Assembly: GCA_949710005.1 (NCBI GenBank)
Contig: OX453287.1
Span: forward strand, 20,210,017-20,274,016
Direction: 5' to 3'
Source of the DNA: Ricordea florida
Taxonomy: Eukaryota; Cnidaria; Anthozoa; Corallimorpharia; Ricordeidae
Length of the DNA: 64,000 nucleotides
Part shown: positions 53,037 to 62,394 of the stretch, one piece after another
Layout: every line of letters begins with the position of its first letter
Numbering within the stretch: position 1 is the stretch's first letter
Made by a program: the position numbers and the translations under genes
The notes under the pieces: model-generated
What the model was told of the DNA's origin: nothing
What the model saw: only the letters and a program-made list of their open reading frames with translations
The model's database searches: none

Positions 53037-53754
53037 CTGAAAAATGGATTGAGCAAGGACTGAACGATTCAATGAATGGTTCAATGACTGAATTCTCGAT
53101 CAGTCAGTATACAAGTTGGACAAGAATAATCGACATTCAATCTGTGATTACAATAACGATCAAACTCCTGTCGTTTCAGGCGCAACGCATCATGGCCTCC
53201 GATCCGCACCATTGTACTGGCCGACTGACAAACTCATTCGATGGCACGTCAATATCCTGACGTCCAGTCGAAAACCATCAAGAGACGAGTTCCTAAACAC
53301 ACGCGCTTTGGAGATAGCGCACCTCAAATACTAATGATCGATCATTTGATTCAGTTATGCAAATTAAGGCCATAATGGCAATAAAACACACTCGTAAACG
53401 ATACCACTGCATACAAGGCCTAGGAAAACCGCACAATGAGCGCGCTTTTAAGGAGAGTTATTTCCAATCGGTCCTTTGTGTCGGTAGCGAACCAATTTTC
53501 TAACTTGTGATAGACATTTCGATATGGAAAGCAAAGCTTTAGAAAAATATAGAATCAATGCAGTCGCAGTCATCGGCACCGTGACGTGTTTCTTCATCTG
53601 ACGAAGCATGGCTCGGTTGTTCATCGTTAATTCTCCTTCCAAATAATTTCGTTCGAGAAGCTACAACGAACACTCGATACGTGTGTTTCATGTCATATCA
53701 AACACCAAGAATAACGCTAAAATTACTCCGCTGCGCGTCGTAGTTTGAACTCTG

Positions 53755-54485
53755 TTCTTGGTGTTTGACATATGATGAAACACTGCACCTCGTGTTTGAT
53801 ATATGATGAAACACGGCACCTCGTGTTTGACATATGATCAAACACGGCACCTCGTGTTTTACATATGATGAAACACCGCACCTCGTGTTTTACATATGAT
53901 GAAACACTGCACCTAGTGTTCGACATATGATGGAACACTGCACCTCGTGTTCGACATATGATGAAACACTGCACCTCGTGATTGATATATGATGAAACAC
54001 TGCAACTCGAGTTTGGCATATGATGAAACACGGCACCTCGTGTTCAACATATGATGAAACAATGCACCTCGTGTTTGACATATGATGAAACACCGCACCT
54101 CATGTTTTACATATGAAACACTGCACCTCGTGTTTGACATATGATGAAACACTGCACCTAGTGTTTGACATATGATGAAACACTGCACCTCGTGTTTGAC
54201 ATATGATGAAACAACGCACCTCGTGTTTGATATATGATGAAACACTGCACCTCGTGTTCGACGTATGATGAAACACTGCACCTCGTGTTTGACAAATGAT
54301 GAAACACTGCACCTCGTGTTTGATATATGATGAAACACTGCACCTCGTGTTTGACATATGATGAAACACTGCACCTCGTGTTTGACATATGATGAAACAC
54401 TGCACCTCGTGTTTGATATATGATGAAACACTGCACCTCGTGTTTCACATATGATGAAACAATGCACCTCGTGTTTGACATATTA
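53755..54485. repeat. 31-bp minisatellite, about 23 copies
   Basis: The unit is GAAACACTGCACCTCGTGTT followed by TGACATATGAT. Copies differ by single changes (TTTGATATA, GTTCGACA, CACCTAG). The unit is internally near-palindromic (TGTTTGACATATGATGAAACA). Because three units equal 93 bases, long false ORFs with a 31-residue repeat appear on the minus strand. It adjoins the SH3 exon at 54487. Solo relatives are at 30.16 and 58.39 kb. Confidence 0.95.
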
Positions 54486-54486
54486 C

Positions 54487-54580
54487 CTCCCACCATTCTG
54501 AATCCACTTCACCAAAAACAGCGATTTCACAGCCCTTTGGAAACTTGAACGTTGGTCTTTCACTGTCTTTGCTCCAGCAA
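54487..54580 (-). CDS. SH3 domain exon, first half
   Basis: 94 nt, acceptor aatttcag|TTGCTG and donor TGGGAG|gtaata, six bases from the minisatellite. It encodes CWSKDSERPTFKFPKGCEIA and VFGEVDSEWWE. This is the L-x-F-x-K-G-D ... E-x-x-x-W-W core of an SH3 domain. With 52962-53036 it makes about 50 residues; the initial ALYDY strand should be in an upstream exon that I could not place. SH3 ahead of a kinase domain recalls Src, Csk or Tec, though no SH2 is visible. Confidence 0.7.
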
Positions 54581-54599
54581 CTGAAATTATAAAAATACA

Positions 54600-55165
54600 T
54601 ATTTGAACATTCGGACAACTTCATTTCACATCTGAATCATCAACATTCTTCTCGGCATCTTCTTTTCCACTTGTGCTTTTTTTTATTAAGTTCTTGGTCT
54701 TGTGTCACAACGTTTCGGCGAGGTGACTCAAGACCAAGAACTTAGGAACACAAGCACAAGTGGAAAAGAAGATGCCGAGAAGAATGTTGATGCAGAATAC
54801 CACGTGCGCCCAACTCAAGAGTCTATCAAGACATCTGAATCAATTTCACTCAATTACTCCCGAACAATCCCACCTTCCCCATTCCTTCTCAAAGAGACTC
54901 CTATACTAGCAAGGGCCCCCTGGGAGATAGCCGCTGACAACCAGATGAATGCAAGTGCTTTGCACTCACCTTACACAGCAGCTTTTGAAAACGAATACGG
55001 TCCAATGGAGAACCTCTGGAGGGAAGGGAAACAATTCACCCTTTCAAAGTTAAAGTAGAATCAACCATCATACTTGAACGCACTCCACTAATCTGTGATT
55101 ACTACTAGTAAAAAATACATATTTGAGTATTCTGACCACTTTATTTCACATCTGAATCTGTATAA
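54600..55165. repeat. Inverted duplication of an exon-like segment
   Basis: AGCACAAGTGGAAAAGAAGA and TGCCGAGAAGAATGTTGA occur on the minus strand (54650-54700) and again on the plus strand (54748-54793), with AAGACCAAGAACTTA between arms, forming a long hairpin of about 60-bp arms. Separately, 54580-54655 and 55095-55160 are direct copies (AAAAATACATATTTGA ... TTTCACATCTGAATC). A local rearrangement has duplicated and flipped a small segment. An open plus-strand frame (54702-55058) crosses it; significance unclear. Confidence 0.6.
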
Positions 55166-55358
55166 CCTATGTTGTTATCTCCAACTATTCCTACTACCAC
55201 CCAGAGTTTTCTCATCCTCTGCCTTTTTTTTCTTAAACGGTTCATTGTCTGAATTGTTTCTGGGTTTCGACACGCTTTTAGGTGCAGTTCCAAAGATTTA
55301 ACTTGCTCTTTGCTATCAACCTGAGAAACAATTTGTTTGTCTTTCTCCATTATTTGAG
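55165..55358 (-). CDS. Candidate linker exon, end undefined
   Basis: Acceptor atgtcag|CTCAAA at 55358 is in the phase left by the exon at 56820. It encodes AQIMEKDKQIVSQVDSKEQV, KSLELHLKACRNPETIQTMN and RLRKKRQRMRKLW, a charged helix followed by a very basic stretch. No donor giving the phase needed by the exon at 54580 was found, so either another exon intervenes or this is the last exon of the K1 gene (frame ends DSDVK, stop). Confidence 0.4.
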
Positions 55359-55429
55359 CTGACATAGGGTACCAATGACCCCTGGATTATCTGACTGCGG
55401 GCGTCTTATCTATATCATTTATTAATAGT

Positions 55430-55560
55430 ATACATGAAAAAAATTATTCGATTCTGATTGGCTGAGTGCAGTACAGTTCAAGTGTAACACCAGTGCAAAA
55501 AGTGTAACACCAGTGCAAATTACACATCGAAATTCTGGATCATGATTGACTGAAAGACAA
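55430..55560 (-). repeat. Inverted copy of the 27.7-kb dispersed repeat
   Basis: Carries the two GTGTAACACCAGTGCAAA blocks and GATTGGCTGAGTGCAG, the complement of 27695-27832. It lies in the intron between linker exons. Confidence 0.65.
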
Positions 55561-55799
55561 TAGGAAATTTTCTAAGCCAATGATATCTGCGGAAACTTTG
55601 AAAAAAGTCCTCTCGAGGGGGTAAAATCGCCACATTAAATCAAGAAAGGTTTACTTTGGCCAATACTTTTTTTCATGATTATATTATTAATAAGTAATCA
55701 TACGGTTTTTCTCGTATAATTTGGAATTAATTTGCACTTAAATGAGCTTTTCAAAAAGCTGAAATTGCAAGCGGCTAGTGCCTAACCAACCATGCCATC

Positions 55800-56070
55800 G
55801 GGGGGATAATTCTCGAATTATTATCAGAGATATTGCTTAGAGGCTTGGCATATCAATAGAGTACACGCACCATTGAACCGCGACGATGGCGGGTTATTAA
55901 CCCAACGGTTATTTACACCTTGTAATTAAGCAACACCTTTCATCGCGGGCATAAAAGGAGCCTCACAGCCTTGCCCGATCACCACTGAAGAAGACACTAG
56001 ACAGGAGTGTGGAAACATCGGGTCGGTGATTGTCCATCCGGTTGCAATGTGCACTTTTCCTTTAACTATA
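55800..56070 (+). mobile_element. Penelope-like terminal segment with hammerhead-like motif
   Basis: ATCGCGGGCATAAAAGGAGCC is followed by a hammerhead-like arrangement. Stem I 5' strand ATCACC (55979-55984 region), CTGAAGA core (55985-55991), stem II GACACT/AGTGTG around AGACAGG, GAAA (56012-56015), GTC cleavage triplet (56022-56024), and stem I 3' strand GGTGAT (56025-56030). Penelope-like elements are known to carry such minimal type I motifs in their terminal repeats. One stem II pair is mismatched, so activity is uncertain. No RT lies nearby. Confidence 0.5.
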
Positions 56071-56599
56071 ATTCGATTTATTGTCCGCGTCAGCTGAATA
56101 GTGAATTGTACTACAGGGATATATAAGATGCTAGTTTCGGGACCCTACTAATGATCCGCTTTATAGAGAGTGTCCGTTTTATTGGGAGTCTCCTTAACAG
56201 AGGTTTCATTGTGTTCTAAAATATCTTACCTTATATTTGCCGTTGCAAGAAAGCAAGCTGAAAGATGAGCAAAATAATTTGGTAAGCGGGGCACGCTCAT
56301 TTCAAGGCAAGTGTCGATTAATTATAGTATAGTAAAGAAAGAACTTTCAATTTGGTGCAATAGCAGAGGCATCAACAATGAATCCCTGTCTGCGGTACAC
56401 ACAATATTTGGTGACTGGCAAAGACAAGATTGCTTTTTGCTGGCGAATCACATCATTATATCTCCCAGGTAGTACGCGCGCTGTGATTGGTCAATTTAGC
56501 GGGCCGTACTTCACTGTACGGCCCGGGAAATTCAAAAGTTACGGATCCCAGTTTTGTCCGCTTGGATTCATGGCCCGCGCGCTTCGCTTCGTGTGTGTC

Positions 56600-56647
56600 G
56601 TGTTGTGTGTGTGCGTGTGAGTGTGTGTGCGTGGAGTGTGTGTCGTG

Positions 56648-56686
<39 letters not shown>

Positions 56687-56687
56687 C
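56600..56687. repeat. (GT)n microsatellite
   Basis: Alternating GTGTGT with occasional CGT interruptions, pure (GT) over about 36 bases near 56648-56683. Gives false Thr-His ORFs on the minus strand. Confidence 0.9.
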
Positions 56688-56819
56688 ATGGGGAGGGTAG
56701 TAGTATATATTTATTTTGTAATTTGTAACCTTAAGACACATAAAATACAAAAAAAAAGCCAGCAATCTCAAAAAAAGCTTTCGACAAGGAATTAAAAGTC
56801 GGTGTAGTAGGATACTTGC

Positions 56820-57062
56820 CTTTCGTTATCCTTTTGACGTGCTTCTTCCCGTGAAATTTTTCCAAAAATTCGACAACAGCATCTCGATTTAGGGGCATTT
56901 TTAGTGAGCTTGCCTGTTTAGTCGTCACCTCAGACTGTTTACCGCGTCTAGGTGGTTGCGGTAGCGGTATTGGTCCTCCGCGTTGGACATGTTTAACCGA
57001 CTTTGACGTTGGAGCTTGTTGAAGAGCACCAGGTGCCTCATAGCATTCACTGTCATTAGCAG
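56820..57062 (-). CDS. Pro-rich linker exon, copy 2
   Basis: 243 nt, acceptor tctttag|CTGCTA; the donor is GC-type (GAAAG|gcaagt). It encodes AANDSECYEAPGALQQAPTS, KSVKHVQRGGPIPLPQPPRR and a helical end (DAVVEFLEKFHGKKHVKRIT). PIPLPQPPRR is a good class II SH3 ligand, which may bind the SH3 domain encoded further on. The TSKSVKHVQ core repeats that of the exon at 57440 (MSKSVKQVQ), showing exon duplication. In phase with the upstream exon. Confidence 0.7.
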
Positions 57063-57159
57063 CTAAAGAATACGAAAGAAAGGTTAACGCAAATTCTCTA
57101 CTAGACCACCCCCATCAAATAAGCTTCCCCCCCCCATGTTTACCAGGTAGTAAGGTAAG

Positions 57160-57340
57160 GTAAGGTAAAATCTAAATTTAGACACGGTATTTCCTTCAGA
57201 AATTTACAATATTAAATTAAACAAATAAATCTAACTACCTAATTAAATTATGTATTAAAATGTATTATCGTTAAAACCTGCTTTAGGAGGAAGCCGTGTA
57301 TAAAAACAAATAAGACTACTATTAAAATCATAATTCTTTA
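57160..57340 (-). repeat. Uninterrupted copy of the repeat split by PiggyBac
   Basis: The reverse complement matches 4155-4317 plus 5821-5866 without the 1.5-kb insertion and keeps a single TTAA at the join. It lies in the intron between the duplicated Pro-rich exons. Confidence 0.65.
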
Positions 57341-57439
57341 ACTTGAAAGGTTATCGTAAAAAGCTTGGTGAACAGTTTACTTGAGTGGGGTCTGCTCAGG
57401 CAAACCCCACTCAAATAACCCCCCCTCCCCCCTGTTTAC

Positions 57440-57553
57440 CAGGTATGACTGGTCTTGGTGGTGGCACTCTTGCGTACTGCACTTGTTTAACAGACTTTGA
57501 CATTTGAACTTGTGGAATATCATCAGGTATGCCACTATCAATGTCCCTAGGAG
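57440..57553 (-). CDS. Pro-rich linker exon, copy 1
   Basis: 114 nt, acceptor tcattag|CTCCTA, donor ATACCTG|gtaaac. It encodes PRDIDSGIPDDIPQVQMSKS and VKQVQYARVPPPRPVIPG. RVPPPRP fits a PxxP SH3-ligand core. It is paralogous to the exon at 56820. Further left, 57595-57640 keeps a remnant acceptor (CCTAGCAGCTAAAGAAGAC) of a third copy. In phase with both neighbours. Confidence 0.7.
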
Positions 57554-57769
57554 CTAATGAAAGGAAGGTTAGTGTAAATCCTCTAACAGACAACCTCCCA
57601 CAAGCAACCCGTCCCCCCCCCCCTCTTTTCCTAGCAGCTAAAGAAGACAAAACAGACAAAGTCTTGAAATTTGTGAATCTTTAGTAAAGGTAACAATTAT
57701 CGCAGCTTCTGTCGAAAGGCTGAGGAAACTTAAACGCACCTATTTTTTATTTATTTGCAAAGTCATTTC

Positions 57770-57925
57770 TCTTTATTGACAAGCGTTCAAATGGTGGCTA
57801 CTGAGCGAAGAAGGCGTTTATACACTCAAAAAACTGGTATTAGCAAACAAGTTGATAAAATAAGTTATACAACCGTAAGGGCGCTCTGTCAAGGGGTTAA
57901 CGCTCGAAACGTCAGCATCCCCCTT
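57770..57925 (+). repeat. Penelope-like terminal fragment, degenerate hammerhead
   Basis: CAAATGGTGGCTACTGAGCG is followed by CTGTCAAGGGGTTAACGCTC and GAAACGTCAGC. The GAAAC-GTC end and the GGGGTTAACGCTC stem II remain, but the CTGANGA core is altered to CTGTCAA. Probably an inactive relative of the motif at 55985. Confidence 0.35.
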
Positions 57926-58384
57926 TTAACTTTACGATGGCATGTAACTGACTTTATTAACTTGTTTGAAGATCACGATTTCTTGTGTTTCATATTCCTC
58001 ACCGACGTAGAACCGGTTTCTTTAGAGACTATCCCACAATGCCTTAAACACCCAATTTAACACTGGCATTGGTCACTAGCCTTGAGTCTCATTTAGTACA
58101 TAACAACTATTCCCATTCACAAGATTCTATAGTTGGAGTTATAGAACGCGTCGAAAACCCCAAAGATAGAAGGCTATCTATCCCCTCTTCCTCTCATATT
58201 ATGATTGTCATTAAAGCACTTATACTTCCAACTTCCAAGGGAGACCACGTCAGTTGTGCAATACAGTTTTTCGTTAAGACTAATTTAAAAGTTTGAAGGT
58301 CGCCACATGAATAGTGTAAATGTGTGTAACGTAGCTCATGTGAAGGTGTATTTGTATTGGTGTTGTAGTATTTATAGGTAATAA

Positions 58385-58645
58385 TTCAAACACGAGAACC
58401 AGTGTTTAATCACAGATAAAACACTGGCGAAGAGAGCTGAAAACACGACGCACAGCGGACTATTTTCGGGGAAATGTGAGGTATTTGATATGTGATGAAA
58501 CACATGTATTTAGTGTTTGATACAGCTTTTCAAAAGAAATGATCTGGAAGAAGAAATCAAAAGATGTAAAAACAAGCCGTGTTTTATCAGATATCCAAAC
58601 ACGTCAAGGCGTGTTATTTCCTTTGTCTTACTCTTATGCATTATT
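58385..58645. repeat. Copy of the GTGTTTGATA...ATGATGAAACAC family
   Basis: Contains TTTGATATGTGATGAAACAC and GTGTTTAATCACAGATAAAACAC, with the complement AACACGAGAACCAGTG. Same family as 30155-30300 and the 31-bp array; lies in a linker intron. Confidence 0.5.
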
Positions 58646-58772
58646 GATTAGTTTGAGAAGCAGAAATAAAGCGTAAACCGATAACAAAAAAAAAAAAAAA
58701 ATAAGAAGAAAGAAGGTAAGATTAGAATTAAGATTCGATAGTGTAAGTCGGACACAAATGTATTTCGCTTAC

Positions 58773-58830
58773 TGCATACATTAACCTTGGGAAGTGCTTC
58801 GCGCTTGGAGCTAAGAAGTTGTCTAAGTTC
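58773..58830 (-). CDS. Short linker exon
   Basis: 58 nt, acceptor ttttcag|GAACTT, donor TATGCA|gtaagc. It encodes ELRQLLSSKREALPKVNVC plus one base. The donor choice (rather than GTTAAT earlier) is fixed by the phase needed at 57553. No motif. Confidence 0.55.
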
Positions 58831-59549
58831 CTGAAAACAAAAATGACAAAGAGAACGAATATAAAGACATTGTAGTCGAATTCCAAACCATTAGAAAGGC
58901 CGTAATTGAGTAATTGTAAGTGTCATATTTACTCGAATAAGCAGCCACCTCGCAAGTAGAAAAAGTCAATAAGCATCCGAAAATATTGTGATGCTGCTCC
59001 CGAATATAACAAGAAAAAGACCAGGTTTTTGCTGTTCACATTGTTGGAAATCGGGAAATTGGGGAGAATAAGAAGTTTCATTTTTTGGCTGCATTTTCAA
59101 TACTACAAATTACTAGAACTTTCAACAGTGACAGTGGGTTTTGTTTTGCTCGATGGAAAGCGTTGCCAGCGCTCTCTACTTCATTTAAACTGTGATAAAG
59201 CTTTACTTTCATTCATGCGTGGCCAGCAAGTAAATGTGAACAACGTGTTTTAGTATCTTTGTTCAGAAAAAAAAAACCAAAAGGACTACTTCAGCTTCTT
59301 CCAATAAAACTAAGTATTTTCTTGAATACTGGTTCCAAGACGTTGCTTGTCTTTTGTTTTATTGGGCAATAACTATAACTCATTATGCCCTGTCACTAGT
59401 TAATCAAAGTCCGTGTTATACCGACTACGGACAACACCAGGCATATAAAATATATGAGTTATTGATCAACCGTGAGGTCAAACTAAGATGGCTGCATGTT
59501 GATGACGTTCTTTTTTGCGTTCTTATTGACCGAAAATCAAACTAGCCCA

Positions 59550-59845
59550 ACATCTAGCAGATGAGCTCTAGGTTCCCACATACCCTTACTACATTTTGAC
59601 TTTGTCATTTCAAGCCACATCCCACAACCCTACCATTTTTCATCACCTTGACATTCATAATGTGGGAACCCAGAGCTCATCTGCTAGCTGTGCCATGCCG
59701 ATGAGGCCTAACAAGGCCGAAACAGCTGTCCATGGCTGCTGGCTTTTGAGCTCAATTTTTCATAATTTTTTTTTATAGCAACAGGGTTTTATCCCTTCTA
59801 CCACTGTCGCCTCAGTGCGCATATGTGTGGCCTTAACATACGCTT
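59550..59845 (+). repeat. Repeat with foldback arms and hammerhead-like motif
   Basis: CTAGCAGATGAGCTCTAGG (59551) is the inverted match of CCCAGAGCTCATCTGCTAG (59669). Next to it, 59692-59736 folds as a hammerhead: stem I GCCATG/CATGGC, core CCGATGA (consensus CTGATGA), stem II GGCC-TAACAA-GGCC, GAAA (59719-59722) and cleavage triplet GTC (59728-59730). One core change (T to C) probably weakens activity. Confidence 0.55.
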
Positions 59846-59978
59846 ACTACATTTTTTCGTAGCCCAACATCTAGCCCTCTAAACCTCACCCTTAATAAAG
59901 GAGAGGTAATAAAGGAGAAATTCAAGTGAAGAAATTCGTTGTCACATGGAACCAAAGAAATGACTTGTTCGCATGTAC

Positions 59979-60061
59979 CTCATTTCTTTTCATCACTTCT
60001 TCTTCATTTGCTGGTTGAAGTCCAGGAAAAAGGGGCGGGGGTCTTCCAGGAAACTGGGTAT
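59979..60061 (-). CDS. Pro-rich linker exon after K1
   Basis: 83 nt, acceptor atttcag|ATACCC, donor AATGAG|gtacat. It encodes TQFPGRPPPLFPGLQPANEE and EVMKRNE. FPGRPPPLFP is a Pro-rich, potential SH3-binding stretch. In phase with 60282 and 58773 exons. Confidence 0.65.
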
Positions 60062-60281
60062 CTGAAATGGTAATAAATCACACGAAAGATCAAAGTTCAT
60101 AATTTTTTTTTTTTCGTTTTCCAACCTTGTGGTGCCAGTGGTAATGCGTTTATTTTTGGTCAAATCGTTTGTCCATACAATAAAAAAAATTAAACACGGG
60201 TAAGATCGATCTCGTCTCCCTCTACCCCCACCCACCCCCTCGCGGTTAAGAATGACGCAGTATACCAAGTGTCCCTCTTAC

Positions 60282-60428
60282 CACTCCTCATGAATTCCAG
60301 TTGCAACTTGAACAAATCTCCTCTTAACTGTTCGACTGGATTCCTCTTAGAGGGTTCCATCCTCCAACACGTTTCCATCAACTTGTAAATTTTGGCATTA
60401 AAGCAAGGAAGCCTGGGTATGGGAAAGC
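60282..60428 (-). CDS. K1 pseudokinase tail exon
   Basis: 147 nt, acceptor cttttag|GCTTTC, donor AGGAGTG|gtaaga. It encodes FPIPRLPCFNAKIYKLMETC and WRMEPSKRNPVEQLRGDLFK, then LQLEFMRSG. It matches the kinase-domain end (P-x-P-x-x-C-x-x-x-I-Y-x-L-M-x-x-C-W-x-x-x-P-x-x-R). The RPTF Arg is kept as R-N-P. Splices in phase to the K1 exon. Confidence 0.85.
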
Positions 60429-60659
60429 CTAAAAGAATCTATACCAAAGAATAGAAGCTGCATTAGTTGATAGTTGCTGGTGAGAAAAAATGAAGAAAAA
60501 TATAGGACTCAAAGAAGTGTACTTTGAAAATAGAATTTGAAAATAGTCACCCCTCTCTCTTGCGTAAGTAAGCGTTTAATTTGACCCCAGAAAAGTTCGG
60601 TCTCTTAGCATTAACGTATTTGATAAGCTCGATTTTTGGTGTTCCAATTATCCAACGAC

Positions 60660-61038
60660 ACAGCAGAGGTTTGTCATTGTGCAGTACTGTTAAAAAGCTC
60701 TCCAAAGAATGCCATAAGTCACACTGTATGGTTTGATCCACAGATGAATTAGAACCACACTGTATAGTAAAACAAACAGTACCACAGTAAAGTACTGCAC
60801 TGTTCAGTAGCTTTCCAAAGAATGGTTACACTGCATGGTTTGATCCAGAAGCGAAAAAGATAGAACCACACTGTACAGTAAAACAATGGAGGACCACAGC
60901 ACAGTACATTAGCTTCCCAAAGAATCGGTGCTAACACTACATACGCAGATTAGAAAGTTAGAGCCACACTGTACAGTAAAAAAAATTAACAGTATCACAG
61001 TACAGTACTGTTCAGTTGCGTTTTAAGAAATGGTCACA
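60660..61038. repeat. Tandem repeat, about 115-bp unit (array 2)
   Basis: About three and a half units with CACACTGTATAGTAAAACAA, CAGTACAGTACTGTTCAGT and AAAGAATGGTTACACTGCAT. Same family as array 1 at 50.96-51.35 kb. Confidence 0.75.
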
Positions 61039-61074
61039 CTGGGTGATGCGATTACAGTCATAAGGTGAGATTAC

Positions 61075-62049
61075 AGTCAGAGTCTGAGAAGATCTTTACC
61101 ATGTCCACAACTCTCACATCTTCGTCGACAGGTCTTCCGTTACAGTCTGGTCTAAAAGGATCACAGCCAAAAGAGAAAACTTCATGCATTAAAACACCAA
61201 ACGCCCAGACGTCGGAAGCCTTAGAGTACCGTCCATGAGTCAACACCTCAGGAGCCAACCAACGTATGCGTTCCATTTCTGAGCTGTCTAGCGGAACTAT
61301 GCTCGAAGCGTATGCGCAGACATCTGACTCCCTCTGTGCAGCTGAAAAACCACTTAACTTGCACACTTCATCTTCTCCAACAAACACACTTCTGGCCATG
61401 ATTTTTCTGTGTACAATTTTATACTTTGACAGGAAAACAAGAGCATCAAGGATTTCTACACACCACTGACAAAGCTGTGCGAGTTCTCTCAAAGGTGTTT
61501 CCGATCTGCAATCCTGACGAAGGTATTTCAAAAGGTCTCCACGGCTTAAATAATCTGTGATCAAATGATATGGAATGCGGACAGTGTTGCAGCACAAAAG
61601 GCGAATGATATTTGGATGAATTGTAAGTTCGTTAAGCCGCCTCAGAATGTACGCTTCTGTTATAAATGCCCGCTTTATTCTCTTAACTTCGTCAGACTCC
61701 CGGCTTCGAAGCTCTAGCATACTCGGTCTCAACGCTTTTATTGCGACCTTTTTTCCTTGGAACGACCCCAGATACACAACATCATTCTTTGACTCTCTGA
61801 TTTTCTTCTTCCTTTCAAGAGCCTGATTTCTGTAGAACCAGCAGAGGAAATTCATGATCTGTTCAGTGGAAATTCGCTCAACTCCCTGGTCATGATATAC
61901 GTTTGCCAAAGAAATTCGAACACGTGGATCAGGACTGAATAGCACCCGACTCATTTTTCGTTCTATTGCCTCCAGAACTTCCGCAGTTTTCTTGATCTTT
62001 GTAGCTTTCAGGTATTCTGCAAGTTTCAATCCTGCTTCCACACGAATAT
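61075..62049 (-). CDS. K1: tyrosine-kinase-like pseudokinase domain exon
   Basis: A large exon. The acceptor is probably gttgtcag|ATATTC at 62049 (the frame is open to 62119, where TAA precedes) and the donor GACT|gtaatc. An N-terminal helical region (KLAEYLKATKIKKTAEVLEA, FLCWFYRNQALERKKKI) leads into the fold. DVVYLGSFQGKKVAIKALRP lacks a proper Gly loop but has VAIK; EAYILRRLNELTIHPNIIRL is alpha-C. The catalytic loop IVHRKIMARSVFV has HRK for HRD and Ser for Asn. CKLSGFSAAQ has SGF for DFG. Then IRWLAPEVLTHGRYSKASDV and WAFGVLMHEVFSFG follow. The catalytic and metal-binding Asp are both lost, so phosphotransfer is not expected. Upstream exons would lie towards or beyond the right edge. 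Confidence 0.85.
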
Positions 62050-62390
62050 CTGACAACGATAATGAAAAGCCAGGAATATTTTCAGGCCATAATCTCTTTG
62101 CGTTTTCAATATTCAACAATTAAACTACGAGTTGGAGTTTTCCATGAGCCAACCATTTAACTGACAGAAAACGAGGAAAAGTGGTCTTGTTTAGCACCTG
62201 TTTCATACTGATTCGTCATATTTCAAGAAGGCAATTATGTACTTCGACTTGAGAATATATCAGTTCAGAACATAACATCGTAGAACACTCCAAGCAAATC
62301 AAAATGAGAACTCCAATTACAACTTGGAGTTAGATATCTACATACATACATGTACGCATTGCGTACCTATGCTTGAATGTCGTGTATTAG
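62050..62390. other. Stretch upstream of K1 without a recognised exon
   Basis: No splice-flanked coding on the minus strand that would lead into 62049 in phase 1. A promoter cannot be judged from sequence alone. Confidence 0.35.
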
Positions 62391-62394
62391 TATA

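Noticed and set aside
53755..54485. CRISPR-like array
   Set aside because: Units are contiguous with no unique spacers, and the genome is eukaryotic.
53723..54496. Several 100-180 residue minus-strand ORFs with repeats of HEVQCFIIC/QTRGAVFHHMSN
   Set aside because: They are frames of the 31-bp minisatellite; three units make 93 bases, which keeps all frames open. No start or codon-bias support.
56456..56771. Thr-His-rich ORFs
   Set aside because: Translation of a (GT)n microsatellite.
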